NCBI RefSeq assembly: GCF_004564235.1
Contig: NZ_SOMN01000042.1
Coordinates: 1-43,477 of the forward strand
From: Cohnella luojiensis
Lineage (GTDB): Bacteria > Bacillota > Bacilli > Paenibacillales > Paenibacillaceae
Direction: 5' to 3'
Length of the DNA: 43,477 nt
A program made the translations under genes and the position numbers. The notes below the pieces were generated by a model, which was not told the DNA's origin, ran no database searches, and worked only from the letters and a program-made list of their open reading frames with translations. Positions 1 through 8,018 of the stretch are shown piece by piece. Within the stretch, counting starts at the first letter, position 1, and each line of letters opens with the position of its first letter.

Positions 1-1
1 C

Positions 2-94
2 GTAGACGAGATAAGAACTGCAGTAAAAGGCTTTACTGACGAAATAAGCAAAAGTCCGATGAAAATTATTGATCGACTTTGCATTAAGATATAG
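2..94 (+). mobile_element. 3' tail of a gene, probably IS630-type transposase (5' part outside window)
   Basis: An open frame enters from the left edge and runs for 30 codons to a TAG at 92-94. The tail contains EIRTAVKGFTDEISKSP and ends with DRLCIKI. From memory this resembles the extreme C-terminus of IS630-family transposases, which often end in an Ile/Val-Asp-Arg-Leu-Cys-type tail. The remainder of the gene is outside the window, so neither the DDE motif nor terminal repeats can be checked. It lies tail-to-tail with the germination operon. It could instead be the end of an unrelated chromosomal protein. Confidence 0.4.
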
Positions 95-137
95 ATATAA
101 CGGCTTCTTTATTGCCGTCTATATAGATAAGGATATA
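90..137. terminator. Imperfect hairpin after the left-edge ORF; possible terminator
   Basis: Directly after the TAG at 92-94 the sequence can fold around the arms ACGGC and GCCGT, with flanking TATA-rich pairing and a loop TTCTTTATT. A run of six T follows near 137-144. This would serve as a rho-independent terminator for the left-edge gene. The rest of 95-352 is AT-rich and shows no ORF that I can support. The 3' end of the minus-strand gerB operon must also terminate here, but no clean minus-strand terminator is visible. Confidence 0.4.
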
Positions 138-352
138 TTTTTTGAGTGAAAAGAATTTAGTAACTTTCTTGCCCATTAAAAATAAAACATGCGAATAATA
201 CCGCTTTTATTGTTTTATTCTTAGCAAGAAAAATCACATTATTCTCTTCAGCTCCAATCATTAAATAATTAGTATTATATCATACCCTCTACAATCGGAA
301 CCACTCTGTTTTCTAAACTGGAAACTCAGAAAGCCCGCAGAGTTATCTTCGA

Positions 353-1456
353 TCAGGATAACTTTGCCTGGACTTTTTTCCTTATCTGAGTAACTACGAA
401 CATAAACGGGATATATACGTAAATAAAATAAAGTCCGACGGTCGAATAAAACTCGGTAATCGATCGGATACTGCTGCGGTCATTCACAAAAAACTCTAAA
501 ATTAGGAACCCGGCTAGAAAAACAATCAGGCTCGCGCGTGGTCTGATCTGCAAAGCGTTTTTCATTCCGCGGGATGCTACCCATAAGCTCAGAGAGATGT
601 TTGCGATTATTTTTATCACCCAAACCGAAATGAAGAAGTATTCCAATCTTTGAAGGATAGGTACTTCAATCTCCATGAGCATATTAAGCGTTGGCCATAG
701 GACGTGTTGCAGCTGACCTTCACTGTAATACATAAACGTAGAGATCGTCGTGACCAAATATAAAAATGTAACAAATAATACCAATAAATGCGCCCATTTT
801 TGAGACTTTGCCGGTGTTTTAATAAATGGGTAAAAGAGGAGAAGCGCTTCAATTCCCATGAATTGAAACAGCATGTTTTTAGAAGAGATGAAGATGTCGG
901 TTATGGAATGGTTAAGAAGAGGCAACAAGTTTAGCGGATGCCTATACGGCAAAACGGATAAAACCTGTGGAACAATAAGAATAAGTGTAATTACCAATCC
1001 CCAAAAGCTTAATCCTGTTACGGATCGAAACCCGCCGTTCACAGTATAGTAAATAAACAGAACTAAAATGAAACTTATAGGCAAAATATTCATTTCGGGA
1101 AACAACCAGACTTGAATAATTTCAATATACGCTCGAAATTCAATGAAAGCTCCGAAATAAAAATAAACAACAATTGCGAAATTTAATATGTTCCCCGCAA
1201 TTTTCCCGAAACATGTATGGTTGATAGAAGTTACATCCGGAGCTTCTTGATTGGAAGATAAAATTTTATATATCATCCATAAGATCAAATGTATGCTAAT
1301 CCCCACTAAAAGAATAGAGATCCATGAATTATATCCCGCATCATGAATCAATTCATGTTGGAAACTTAGAATTCCCACCCCGACCATACTGACATACATA
1401 GGAAAAACAATGAAGAATGGAGATATCAAGTATTTTTCATGAATAGGATTTTTCAT
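353..1456 (-). CDS. GerB-type spore germination permease (B subunit of germinant receptor)
   Basis: This 367-aa protein has about ten hydrophobic segments and belongs to the GerAB/GerKB endospore germination permease family, a branch of the APC superfamily. In that family the B subunit sits in the spore inner membrane and is thought to bind the germinant amino acid or sugar. The N-terminus (ISPFFIVFPMYVSMVGVGIL) and length fit the usual 360-370 aa. An SD-like GGAAGGTG lies eight bases before the ATG. It is the last gene of a gerA-gerC-gerB operon, 37 bases after gerC. The A-C-B order differs from the A-B-C order of gerA in Bacillus subtilis but is known for gerK-type operons. The germinant cannot be deduced. 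Confidence 0.92.
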   Translation of the reverse strand: MKNPIHEKYLISPFFIVFPMYVSMVGVGILSFQHELIHDAGYNSWISILLVGISIHLILWMIYKILSSNQEAPDVTSINHTCFGKIAGNILNFAIVVYFYFGAFIEFRAYIEIIQVWLFPEMNILPISFILVLFIYYTVNGGFRSVTGLSFWGLVITLILIVPQVLSVLPYRHPLNLLPLLNHSITDIFISSKNMLFQFMGIEALLLFYPFIKTPAKSQKWAHLLVLFVTFLYLVTTISTFMYYSEGQLQHVLWPTLNMLMEIEVPILQRLEYFFISVWVIKIIANISLSLWVASRGMKNALQIRPRASLIVFLAGFLILEFFVNDRSSIRSITEFYSTVGLYFIYVYIPFMFVVTQIRKKVQAKLS

Positions 1457-1493
1457 ACACGAAGCACCTTCCCGATCAGTCCCTTCCAGTCAA

Positions 1494-2585
1494 TCATTCA
1501 CCTATACCATGCTGGACCATTTTAACCTGAACGCTTATTTTAGTTTTTATTTCCGAATAAACATCTTCAAAATCTTGGGCACTCCATTTCTTAGACTGAC
1601 TTCTAACTAAGTCACCTAGTCCGATTGGATCAACTTTATTTTTCTTACATAACCATAGAAATTTTTCGATTTTTTTTTCGAGATATGCACTCGTTGTTTT
1701 TTCAAGCTCTCTAAGCTGGCCTTCCGATCTCAAATCAATCCAGTTCGGGATATTTGCCACTACCGCTTGCATACTTATGCGGATTGTAATAGAAGGGATC
1801 GGTTCCACTCTGTTCACGATATATTTTGCCTTCGAGTTAATACTTCTCAATAAAACAAAATTCTCAGGATTTTGATTCGATGTCCTTCCTGCAATTGGAA
1901 CCATGTAGCTTCCGTTCTTCGAGTTTTCTATGAGTATCTTTAACAAGAAAGCGTCCCTAATGCTGATTTCGGTTATCTTTTTATCATTCCTAAATAAAGC
2001 CAGACCATCGATTTTTATTTTTCCGCGTTCTATTTTAAAATACGGTAAAAACAGATCTCGTCCTTGTCCGTATAAATTGAACAATAATACATGAAGATTC
2101 ATCAACGGTAAATTTCCGTTCTTCCTATTTTGCTCGATCATATCCGATAAAAAAAACGGTTCTTGCGATTTTTGGATCATTTCCAACAGCTCCGAAGCGT
2201 CCCGATCCGCGACTCCAAGCTGAAGGCGCGTTGAAATTTTAGGATCGCGGCCTAAGCTATGGATTTCAGCTATAATCCCTTTCTCGGAATACTTTTTTCC
2301 GAATAGCACCATTTTTAGTTGTCCATATTCGACAGGGGCTTTAGTCTTCGTATTCAGTCTTGGAATGATGTCATAGATGGAGTTGGATGCCGTATCCATA
2401 AGTCGTAATTCCGTCTGTCCCCTTTCTTTATATCGAGCAATAAGAACAGCGCTTTTGATGCCATTCCTAACGGAGTCGAGGCCCAATGTTTGAGCAAGTT
2501 CAATCTTATTCACAATATTTCGATCGGCACAAGCCGATAAAACTGCACATAAACCGAGAACTAGGAAAAATTTTGTCTTGTACAT
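1494..2585 (-). CDS. Ger(x)C family spore germination lipoprotein (C subunit)
   Basis: The protein starts with a lipoprotein signal peptide whose lipobox LSAC ends at the cysteine to be lipidated, near residue 19. The body matches the Ger(x)C family of about 360-390 aa, the peripheral C subunit of germinant receptors on the outer face of the spore inner membrane. I chose the ATG at 2585 (363 aa); an in-frame TTG six codons upstream is possible but has no SD. It starts 21 bases after the gerA stop codon, so the genes are co-transcribed. Unlike the second cluster (7788-10767), no small D-subunit gene accompanies this operon. Confidence 0.9.
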   Translation of the reverse strand: MYKTKFFLVLGLCAVLSACADRNIVNKIELAQTLGLDSVRNGIKSAVLIARYKERGQTELRLMDTASNSIYDIIPRLNTKTKAPVEYGQLKMVLFGKKYSEKGIIAEIHSLGRDPKISTRLQLGVADRDASELLEMIQKSQEPFFLSDMIEQNRKNGNLPLMNLHVLLFNLYGQGRDLFLPYFKIERGKIKIDGLALFRNDKKITEISIRDAFLLKILIENSKNGSYMVPIAGRTSNQNPENFVLLRSINSKAKYIVNRVEPIPSITIRISMQAVVANIPNWIDLRSEGQLRELEKTTSAYLEKKIEKFLWLCKKNKVDPIGLGDLVRSQSKKWSAQDFEDVYSEIKTKISVQVKMVQHGIGE

Positions 2586-2606
2586 AGCGTCCCGCTTTCT
2601 CAAAGT

Positions 2607-4088
2607 TCATTCATGATCAAAGTCATTTTTCCGTTTAACAGGTTTAGGAGTATACATTAATGAAGACTTTGGTCTTAAATAGTGAGGTCTTGTATTCAGA
2701 ATTTGATAAGGTGAACGTAAAAAACTGTCTTTAAGATCCTTGATCCTTAAAGGAAAAATCGGAACTGTGTAAGGATTGCCTAACGATTTTAAACGATTGA
2801 TATGTACGAGCAGGAAACCCATTCCGATAAACATGCCAAATCCGCCCCATATCGACGATAGTATGATGAAGGGAAAACGTAAAAATCGTATCGTATTCGA
2901 CATCTTATAGATCGGCGTCGCAAACGAAGCTAACGCCGATAAGGCCACAATAATAATTAAAATATTACTTGTTAAAGCTGCTTCTACCGCAGCTTGACCG
3001 ATAATAATGCCTCCGACAATACCTAATGAAGTGCCAATCTTTGCCGGCAATCTGGCCCCGGCTTCTCGAAGGAATTCGATCGTAATCTCCAAAAATAACA
3101 CTTCGATAATGGGAGGAAACGGAACGTTTTGTCTGGAAAAAATAAGGGGTCCCAGCAAATCATTTGGAATTACTTCGTAATGGAAAGTGGTTATCGCAAC
3201 ATACATGGACGTGGCAAACAGCGAGAAAATGACACCTATGATTCGAATCAGGCGAAAAAAAGAACCTAAAATCCATGGCAAATAATAATCTTCCGGGGAA
3301 ATAAAAAAATCAAACAACGTAGAAGGTCCCGTAATAAAATAAGGCGATCCGTCGCTAATGACCGCGACTTGCCCGCTAATAAGCGCATATACCACTCGGT
3401 CCCTGCGTTCCGTGCTTAGAAACAATGGAAACGGCGTCATAGAATTGTCTGACATGATTTGATCCAGTATGGAGGAATCAAATATGACTTCGAAATCTAA
3501 ATTCGTAAGCCTTTGCTCAACGGTTTGAATGTTCTGTTCATTTGTCACCCCATCGATATATATAATAGCTACTTTTGTTTTTGAAACGGTTCCGATCGTA
3601 AGTTCTTTCACAATTAAGTTTGGAATTTTGATTTGTGCTCTTAATAAACGGATGTTTGTATCGATATCCTCGATAAACCCGATTTTTGGTCCGACAACGC
3701 TAAATTCATTTTCGGTATCGTTATTTTTTCGTAAACCTTCTTTATTAGCTAAATTCACCAGGGCACATTTTTGGTCATTTTCATGAAGTTGAACAATCGC
3801 GCATCCATTCAGCAGTTTCGATTGAATGATTTTTACCTGGTCGGTAATCTCTATATTTTCAATTGGAATCCAGGCCTTTATATCCTCGATTTCCTTTAAT
3901 TCGGAATCCAAAGCACGATTTTGCATTGCAAGAATCAAATGATGCTGCAGCAATTTCTCATCAATTAAAGTTTTGTAATATGAAATGCTTACTTCTTGAT
4001 TGGGAAGTGAAATCGTTGTCGATTTGAAATCATCCGATTGTTCGGATAGTTTTTTTAATTCATCATAGTTCTTAGGTTCAGTATTCAG
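2607..4088 (-). CDS. GerA family spore germination protein (A subunit), non-canonical start
   Basis: This is the A subunit of a germinant receptor, with a soluble N-terminal region followed by about five membrane helices. The family core is visible (SPEDYYLPW, TSMYVAITTFHYEVIP, FLREAGARLP). The first ordinary start in frame is a TTG at 3953, giving only 448 aa. The frame stays open upstream to a stop at 4119-4121, and the added residues, including SLPNQEVSISYY and KTLIDEKLLQ, look like normal GerA N-terminal sequence. Within that extension the only start-like codon is CTG at 4086-4088, about ten bases after AAAAGGA. With it the protein has 493 aa, close to the family norm. A lost ATG by frameshift is the alternative. 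The far N-terminus is therefore uncertain. Confidence 0.82.
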   Translation of the reverse strand: MNTEPKNYDELKKLSEQSDDFKSTTISLPNQEVSISYYKTLIDEKLLQHHLILAMQNRALDSELKEIEDIKAWIPIENIEITDQVKIIQSKLLNGCAIVQLHENDQKCALVNLANKEGLRKNNDTENEFSVVGPKIGFIEDIDTNIRLLRAQIKIPNLIVKELTIGTVSKTKVAIIYIDGVTNEQNIQTVEQRLTNLDFEVIFDSSILDQIMSDNSMTPFPLFLSTERRDRVVYALISGQVAVISDGSPYFITGPSTLFDFFISPEDYYLPWILGSFFRLIRIIGVIFSLFATSMYVAITTFHYEVIPNDLLGPLIFSRQNVPFPPIIEVLFLEITIEFLREAGARLPAKIGTSLGIVGGIIIGQAAVEAALTSNILIIIVALSALASFATPIYKMSNTIRFLRFPFIILSSIWGGFGMFIGMGFLLVHINRLKSLGNPYTVPIFPLRIKDLKDSFLRSPYQILNTRPHYLRPKSSLMYTPKPVKRKNDFDHE

Positions 4089-4128
4089 TGTAAATACATC
4101 CTTTTCAAATGGCCGCCATTATCTTGGA

Positions 4129-4158
4129 TATTCTTCCCAAGGCCATCTCTATTTATTC
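4129..4158 (-). promoter_or_regulatory. Candidate sigma-G promoter of first gerA operon
   Basis: On the minus strand GAATA (4154-4158) is followed after 18 bases by AAGAATA (4129-4135). This resembles the forespore sigma-G pattern (GAATA, 17-18 bases, CATnnTA) with two mismatches in the -10 element. Germinant receptor operons are normally sigma-G dependent. A second GAATA (4129-4133) with CATTTGA (4105-4111), spacer 17, is a better -10 match, but would place the transcript start downstream of the SD. Confidence 0.35.
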
Positions 4159-4200
4159 GTGGCTCTCAGTATCAAAGCGTACTGGTCACATACAAAAACA

Positions 4201-4240
4201 AAACAGCAGTCAAAGTGGCCTTTGAACTGCTGTTTTTATT
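4201..4240 (-). terminator. Rho-independent terminator of the tetR-SDR-SDR operon
   Basis: The arms AAACAGCAGT CAAAG and CTTTG A ACTGCTGTTT form a stem of about 15 pairs with one bulged A and a TGGC loop. T-rich sequence follows on the minus strand. It lies about 30 bases past the stop of the SDR gene at 4272. T-runs on both sides would allow bidirectional action. Confidence 0.85.
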
Positions 4241-4271
4241 TTAAACATAGACCATATGCAGCACAGTGAAT

Positions 4272-5084
4272 TTAATCCGCTTCGGCCGACAACTTTTCCC
4301 ATGCAACAATTTCTTCAATTCTTTTGGTAAATGCGTCCCGGATACTATGGGATGCGAAAGAGCCGACCGGAAAATGAAGCGGTGGATTCTCGCTGTTGAT
4401 CATTGCTATTATAGACTTTACGCCTTTGGCCGGGTCGCCTAATTTCAACGAAGAAACACCCTTGTAATAGGCATCATAGACAGGTGCATATTCAGGCTTT
4501 TTCTCGGTTTGCTGCAGCGAATGTCCCAAAAATTCGGTTTCGAACACGGAAGGCTCAACAATAGTCGTCTTGATGCCGAATCCCGCAAGCTCGATGGCCA
4601 TAGCTTCCGAGAAACCTTCCACAGCAAATTTGGATGCGGAATATAGGCTGAACGGCGGCATCGACCAGGTTCCAAAAAAGGATGAAATATTGACGTAGTG
4701 TCCTTTTCCCTGCTTCTTGAAGACGGGAAGGGTCGCGCGAATGACATCCAACATACCAAAGACGTTGACATCGAATTGTTGTCTAATTTGTTCATCCGTG
4801 TATTCTTCGATCATTCCGGAAAGTCCGTAACCGGCATTGTTCACTACAATATCGATCCGTCCGAATCTTTCAACGGATTCTTGAACGGCTGATTGGATTT
4901 GGCCTTTATTGGTGACATCCAATGCCGCTATATGGACATTGTCCGGCGACGCTTCCTTTAAGTCGGCGATCGATTCTATATTGCGCGCAGTAGCAACAAT
5001 TTTGTCGCCCGTGTGAAGCAATTGCTCTACGAATTTACGACCAAATCCTGTGGATGTTCCCGTAATAAACCATACTCTGCTCAT
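4272..5084 (-). CDS. Short-chain dehydrogenase/reductase (SDR)
   Basis: A 270-aa classical SDR, expected to be an NAD(P)-dependent oxidoreductase of the cytoplasm. The Rossmann cofactor motif TGTSTGFG is at about residues 8-15, the NNAGYG motif near residue 83, a catalytic Ser in NISSFFG, and the active-site YSASK near residue 153. Arg after the first beta-alpha unit (ATARN) suggests NADP(H), which is an inference. It starts 28 bases after the stop of the SDR at 5113, so the two are probably one transcript under the TetR at 5980. A terminator follows. The substrate cannot be told from sequence. Confidence 0.9.
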   Translation of the reverse strand: MSRVWFITGTSTGFGRKFVEQLLHTGDKIVATARNIESIADLKEASPDNVHIAALDVTNKGQIQSAVQESVERFGRIDIVVNNAGYGLSGMIEEYTDEQIRQQFDVNVFGMLDVIRATLPVFKKQGKGHYVNISSFFGTWSMPPFSLYSASKFAVEGFSEAMAIELAGFGIKTTIVEPSVFETEFLGHSLQQTEKKPEYAPVYDAYYKGVSSLKLGDPAKGVKSIIAMINSENPPLHFPVGSFASHSIRDAFTKRIEEIVAWEKLSAEAD

Positions 5085-5112
5085 GAAAATCTCTCCTTTT
5101 TATATAATACCC

Positions 5113-5883
5113 TTAATCTTGACGATAAATTGGAGCGCCGAACGGGGATGAGCCCGCGCCTCCGTCTACGCTAATTTCCGCACCCTGGACATAAGAGGAA
5201 TCATCCGAGGCCAGGAACAACGCGACATTGGCTACTTCCTCCGGTTCACCTAAACGGTTCAGCGGAATCGAAAGGTTGAGTACGGACTCCATTTGAGCTA
5301 ACTTTTCAGCTTCCCCCCAAATGGGCGTCCGCGTTGCTCCGGGCACGACGGTGTTCACTCGAATGCCTCGAGGCGACAATTCGGAAGCGAGCACTCTTGC
5401 CATACTGGTTACCGCCCCTTTGCTCGCCGCATATGCCGACCATCCCGGACTACCTGCCTTTGCAAGCACCGAGCCGACTAAGATCACCGAAGCACCCTCC
5501 TTCAGATGAGGCAAAGATGCTTGAACAGTGAAGAAGACCCCCGTAACGTTAATCTTGAGTACCTCCTCAAAAACGGAAACCTCTGTCCCTCCTACCGGTG
5601 AATGACCTGTAATACCTGCATTGGCGAAAACCACATCCAGACCGCCGAATTTTTCAACTCCCATGGCCACAGCTTTATCCATGCTCGTTGGATCGGAAGC
5701 ATCTGCCTGAACGGCAAGAGCGTTGGTGGCACCAAGCTCCTCCACTGCCGCGTTTAACGTGTCCTGGTTGCGGCCGGTTATTACGACCCTTGCGCCTTCT
5801 GCCACAAACAATTTTGCGGCTGACAAACCAATACCGCTATTACCCCCTGTAATTAAAGCTACTTTCCCATTCAATTTTCCCAT
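5113..5883 (-). CDS. Short-chain dehydrogenase/reductase (SDR), FabG-like
   Basis: A 256-aa classical SDR with TGGNSGIG at about residues 13-20, the NAG motif in FANAGITG, a Ser in LVGSVLA and the active-site YAASK. The C-terminal VQGAEISVDGGAGSS is the usual dimer-interface ending of this family. The ITGRN turn after beta-2 suggests NADPH preference. The start ATG has AAAGGAG nine bases upstream. It is the first structural gene downstream of the tetR at 5980 and is preceded by that repressor's operator-like palindrome (5949-5964). A role in converting a reactive carbonyl or similar inducer is plausible but unproven. Confidence 0.9.
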   Translation of the reverse strand: MGKLNGKVALITGGNSGIGLSAAKLFVAEGARVVITGRNQDTLNAAVEELGATNALAVQADASDPTSMDKAVAMGVEKFGGLDVVFANAGITGHSPVGGTEVSVFEEVLKINVTGVFFTVQASLPHLKEGASVILVGSVLAKAGSPGWSAYAASKGAVTSMARVLASELSPRGIRVNTVVPGATRTPIWGEAEKLAQMESVLNLSIPLNRLGEPEEVANVALFLASDDSSYVQGAEISVDGGAGSSPFGAPIYRQD

Positions 5884-5948
5884 ATCCCATTTCTCCTTTG
5901 TCGACCATTAGTCGATGAATATTGTTCGACTCTTCGGTTGTTTCTATT

Positions 5949-5964
5949 GAGAACGACCGTTCTC
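5949..5964. promoter_or_regulatory. TetR operator (palindrome) before the SDR genes
   Basis: GAGAACG-AC-CGTTCTC is a perfect 7-bp inverted repeat between the tetR stop and the first SDR start. The same core recurs at 6598-6613 in the promoter of the adjacent tetR gene. On the minus strand TTGATT stands just upstream as a possible -35, which puts the operator inside the promoter spacer. Binding by the adjacent TetR is inferred. Confidence 0.75.
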
Positions 5965-5979
5965 GAATAATCAAAAAAA

Positions 5980-6564
5980 TTAATTGTGCTTCAAAATAGA
6001 CATTGTTGTTTCGATAATTTGTTTTAGTTTCTCTCTGTCGTCTGACGTCTTCGCCATAACCCGCAATCCGGTAAATGCATTATGGAAATAAAAAGATAGC
6101 TGCTCCGCATTGAGCGTCTTGTCAAGTTCACCCGATTGTTGACCTGCCTCGATAAGCCCGCGTATCAATTGTTCTGAACCATTCATGCTCTGATTGACCC
6201 ACGCTCTGGACTCGGAATCATGCAGGGCCAACTCCACTGCTGTATTTACCATCAGGCAGCCTTTAGGAAGCTCATCCTCTTCCTGCCTGATTGCCGCTTC
6301 TAACAGCAGCCTAATAGCTTTCTCAGCAGTACGGGCGCCATTCATATTGCTTTTAATCGATTGCTCAATCGTATCACTGTATCGGTTTAACGCCTTCATA
6401 TACAAGGAATGCTTATCGCCGAAGGTGTCATACAAGCTTCTCTTGTGAACCCCCATATGCGAGACTAGGTCCATCATGGATGTCTTCTCATAGCCCTGTT
6501 CCCAGAATAACCTCATGGCTTTAAGCAACACCGCATCCTCATCGAATTCCTTGGTTCTGGCCAC
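5980..6564 (-). CDS. TetR/AcrR family transcriptional repressor
   Basis: A 194-aa TetR regulator with the N-terminal helix-turn-helix at about residues 25-48 (TSMMDLVSHMGVHKRSLYDTF) and an all-helical ligand-binding C-terminus of the LmrA/YxaF-like type. The start is GTG at 6564 with GGAGG eight bases upstream. It is the first gene of the tetR-SDR-SDR group on the minus strand. Matching GAACG-type palindromes lie in its own promoter and before the SDR genes, so autorepression and control of the SDRs are likely. The ligand is unknown; homologous systems often sense small electrophiles or drugs. Confidence 0.9.
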   Translation of the reverse strand: MARTKEFDEDAVLLKAMRLFWEQGYEKTSMMDLVSHMGVHKRSLYDTFGDKHSLYMKALNRYSDTIEQSIKSNMNGARTAEKAIRLLLEAAIRQEEDELPKGCLMVNTAVELALHDSESRAWVNQSMNGSEQLIRGLIEAGQQSGELDKTLNAEQLSFYFHNAFTGLRVMAKTSDDREKLKQIIETTMSILKHN

Positions 6565-6586
6565 TTCATACTCCTCCTTCGTTTAG

Positions 6587-6615
6587 ATCTTAGCATATTG
6601 AGAACGATCGGTAAA
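6587..6615 (-). promoter_or_regulatory. tetR promoter with embedded operator
   Basis: The minus strand has -35 TTTACC (6610-6615), a 17-base spacer and -10 TAAGAT (6587-6592). The operator-like TTGAGAACGATCGGTA (6598-6613) overlaps the spacer and the -35 box and shares its core with the palindrome at 5949-5964. A repressor bound here would block RNA polymerase directly. Confidence 0.7.
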
Positions 6616-6630
6616 GAATTATTTAGCAGC

Positions 6631-6659
6631 GAATAAATGGATAACGATAAGCCAATACT
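6631..6659 (+). promoter_or_regulatory. Candidate sigma-G promoter of the plus-strand gerB
   Basis: GAATA (6631-6635) and CAATACT (6653-6659) are separated by 17 bases. The spacing and -35 fit sigma-G; the -10 is a weak match. It lies about 34 bases before the GTG start of the gerB gene. Confidence 0.3.
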
Positions 6660-6692
6660 TGGAACACCTCTGTGAGGTTAAGGAGAGAGAGC

Positions 6693-7799
6693 GTGAAGAT
6701 GCAGACAACGGAAAAAATCACGGGAAATCAGCTAGGCTTATTAATATTTACTTTTATCGGTTCCACCATCGTCTTAACCATTCCTGGATGGACGGTGATG
6801 ATTGCAAAGCAGAATGGTTGGATATCCGTGATTCCTTCTACTGTAACAGGTTTATTAACTCTGTGGGCGTTGACTACGCTCGCCAATCGTTATCCGGGTT
6901 TGACGATTACCCAATACGGTTCAAAAATCATCGGGAAATGGTTAGGAAAATGTTTGGGGTTTTATTACATTTATTTTTGGTTTCATTCTATTTCGGTTCT
7001 TACCATACAGCATACCTTTTTTATAAAAACGCTTCTATTACCAAAAAGTCCGACCATAGTAGGAAGTCTGTCATTATTGATCCTATGCGGTATAGCCGTT
7101 ATTGCTGGGATTGAGGTCATTGGAAGATGTAATGAGTTTCTTACACCATTGATCTTGGTTGCTTTGATTCCGATCTTGATTCTGGCGATTGGGGAAGCAG
7201 ATCCCGTCCGGCTAAAGCCAGTTTTAGGAGAGGGAATACTGCCGGTATTGCAAGGAGCTGTCATTCCAGCAGGAGCATTCATGAATCAAGTGTTTATATT
7301 GGGATGGCTCCTTCCTTATTTGACTCAGCCGAAAAAGGCTCGCAAGGTCTCGCTGATTGCGTTTTTCAGCATTTCCATTTTAATATTTATCATTGTATTA
7401 CTTACGATTATGGTCCTCGGTACATTAACGGGTAAACTGACCTATTCATTTTTAAGTCTCATGCAATATATAGGTATTGAAGGTTCATTTGAACGTCTGG
7501 AGGCCATCGCTGTTGCGGTGTGGGTGATGGGGAATTTTGTGAAAGTATGTGTATCGTTGTTTATATTATGCCTTTGTATTAGCCAGCTTTTCGGGATCCG
7601 AAATTATCGTGATATCGTAGCTCCGCTAACGCTTTTGTCCATCATTGGATCGGCTTGCGTTTTCAAAAGTGGCGCGGAGCTTCAAGCTTATCTTGCTTTC
7701 ATTTACCCGAGCGTGGGTTTTATCACGCAAAGCCTCATACCGTTGTCACTTCTCATGATAGACACTATAAAAAGAAAAGCGGACAATTCACTTCTTTAA
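6693..7799 (+). CDS. GerB-type spore germination permease (B subunit of second receptor)
   Basis: An integral membrane protein of 368 aa with about ten helices, of the endospore germination permease family (motif TIPGWTVMIAKQNGW in the first helices). I chose GTG at 6693 because AAGGAG (6680-6685) is seven bases upstream; ATG at 6699 and GTG at 6672 are alternatives. It is expected to be the germinant-binding subunit of the receptor whose A, C and D subunits are encoded on the opposite strand at 7788-10767. The last 12 bases overlap the end of the gerD-like gene tail to tail. This convergent arrangement means that B must be made from its own promoter, unlike the usual single operon. Confidence 0.9.
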   Translation: MKMQTTEKITGNQLGLLIFTFIGSTIVLTIPGWTVMIAKQNGWISVIPSTVTGLLTLWALTTLANRYPGLTITQYGSKIIGKWLGKCLGFYYIYFWFHSISVLTIQHTFFIKTLLLPKSPTIVGSLSLLILCGIAVIAGIEVIGRCNEFLTPLILVALIPILILAIGEADPVRLKPVLGEGILPVLQGAVIPAGAFMNQVFILGWLLPYLTQPKKARKVSLIAFFSISILIFIIVLLTIMVLGTLTGKLTYSFLSLMQYIGIEGSFERLEAIAVAVWVMGNFVKVCVSLFILCLCISQLFGIRNYRDIVAPLTLLSIIGSACVFKSGAELQAYLAFIYPSVGFITQSLIPLSLLMIDTIKRKADNSLL

Positions 7800-8018
7800 A
7801 AGCATTTTTCCGATAGGTTCAAAAATAATTTTGAACGGGACAACCGTGCTCGGTATGTCAACCCGGGCAATTAATAAGGAACCGATAATTAATGATACTC
7901 CCATTAAACCGCCGAATACCGCTGCTTCTTTGTTTTTTTGCATACTCAGCAAGGATGGAATTCTAACAAAAGACCATACAACCAACAAAAATACATATCC
8001 CACGATTTGGACGATCAT
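7788..8018 (-). CDS. Small two-helix membrane protein, GerD-subunit type (as in gerKD/gerUD)
   Basis: A 76-aa protein with two hydrophobic segments (about residues 3-20 and 33-51) and a short basic C-terminus. Small two-helix D proteins of about 70-80 aa are encoded in many germinant receptor operons of Bacillales and modulate germination rate; this gene has the right size, topology and place. Its ATG overlaps the gerC stop codon by four bases (ATGA) and has AAAGGAG eight bases upstream, so it is translationally coupled to gerC. Its 3' end overlaps the convergent gerB gene by 12 bp. It is unrelated to the lipoprotein also named GerD. Confidence 0.75.
   Translation of the reverse strand: MIVQIVGYVFLLVVWSFVRIPSLLSMQKNKEAAVFGGLMGVSLIIGSLLIARVDIPSTVVPFKIIFEPIGKMLLKK

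Noticed and set aside
7788..7799. Frameshift or assembly join at the gerB/gerD overlap
   Set aside because: Both genes end with normal family C-termini and intact stop codons, so the 12-bp convergent overlap appears genuine.
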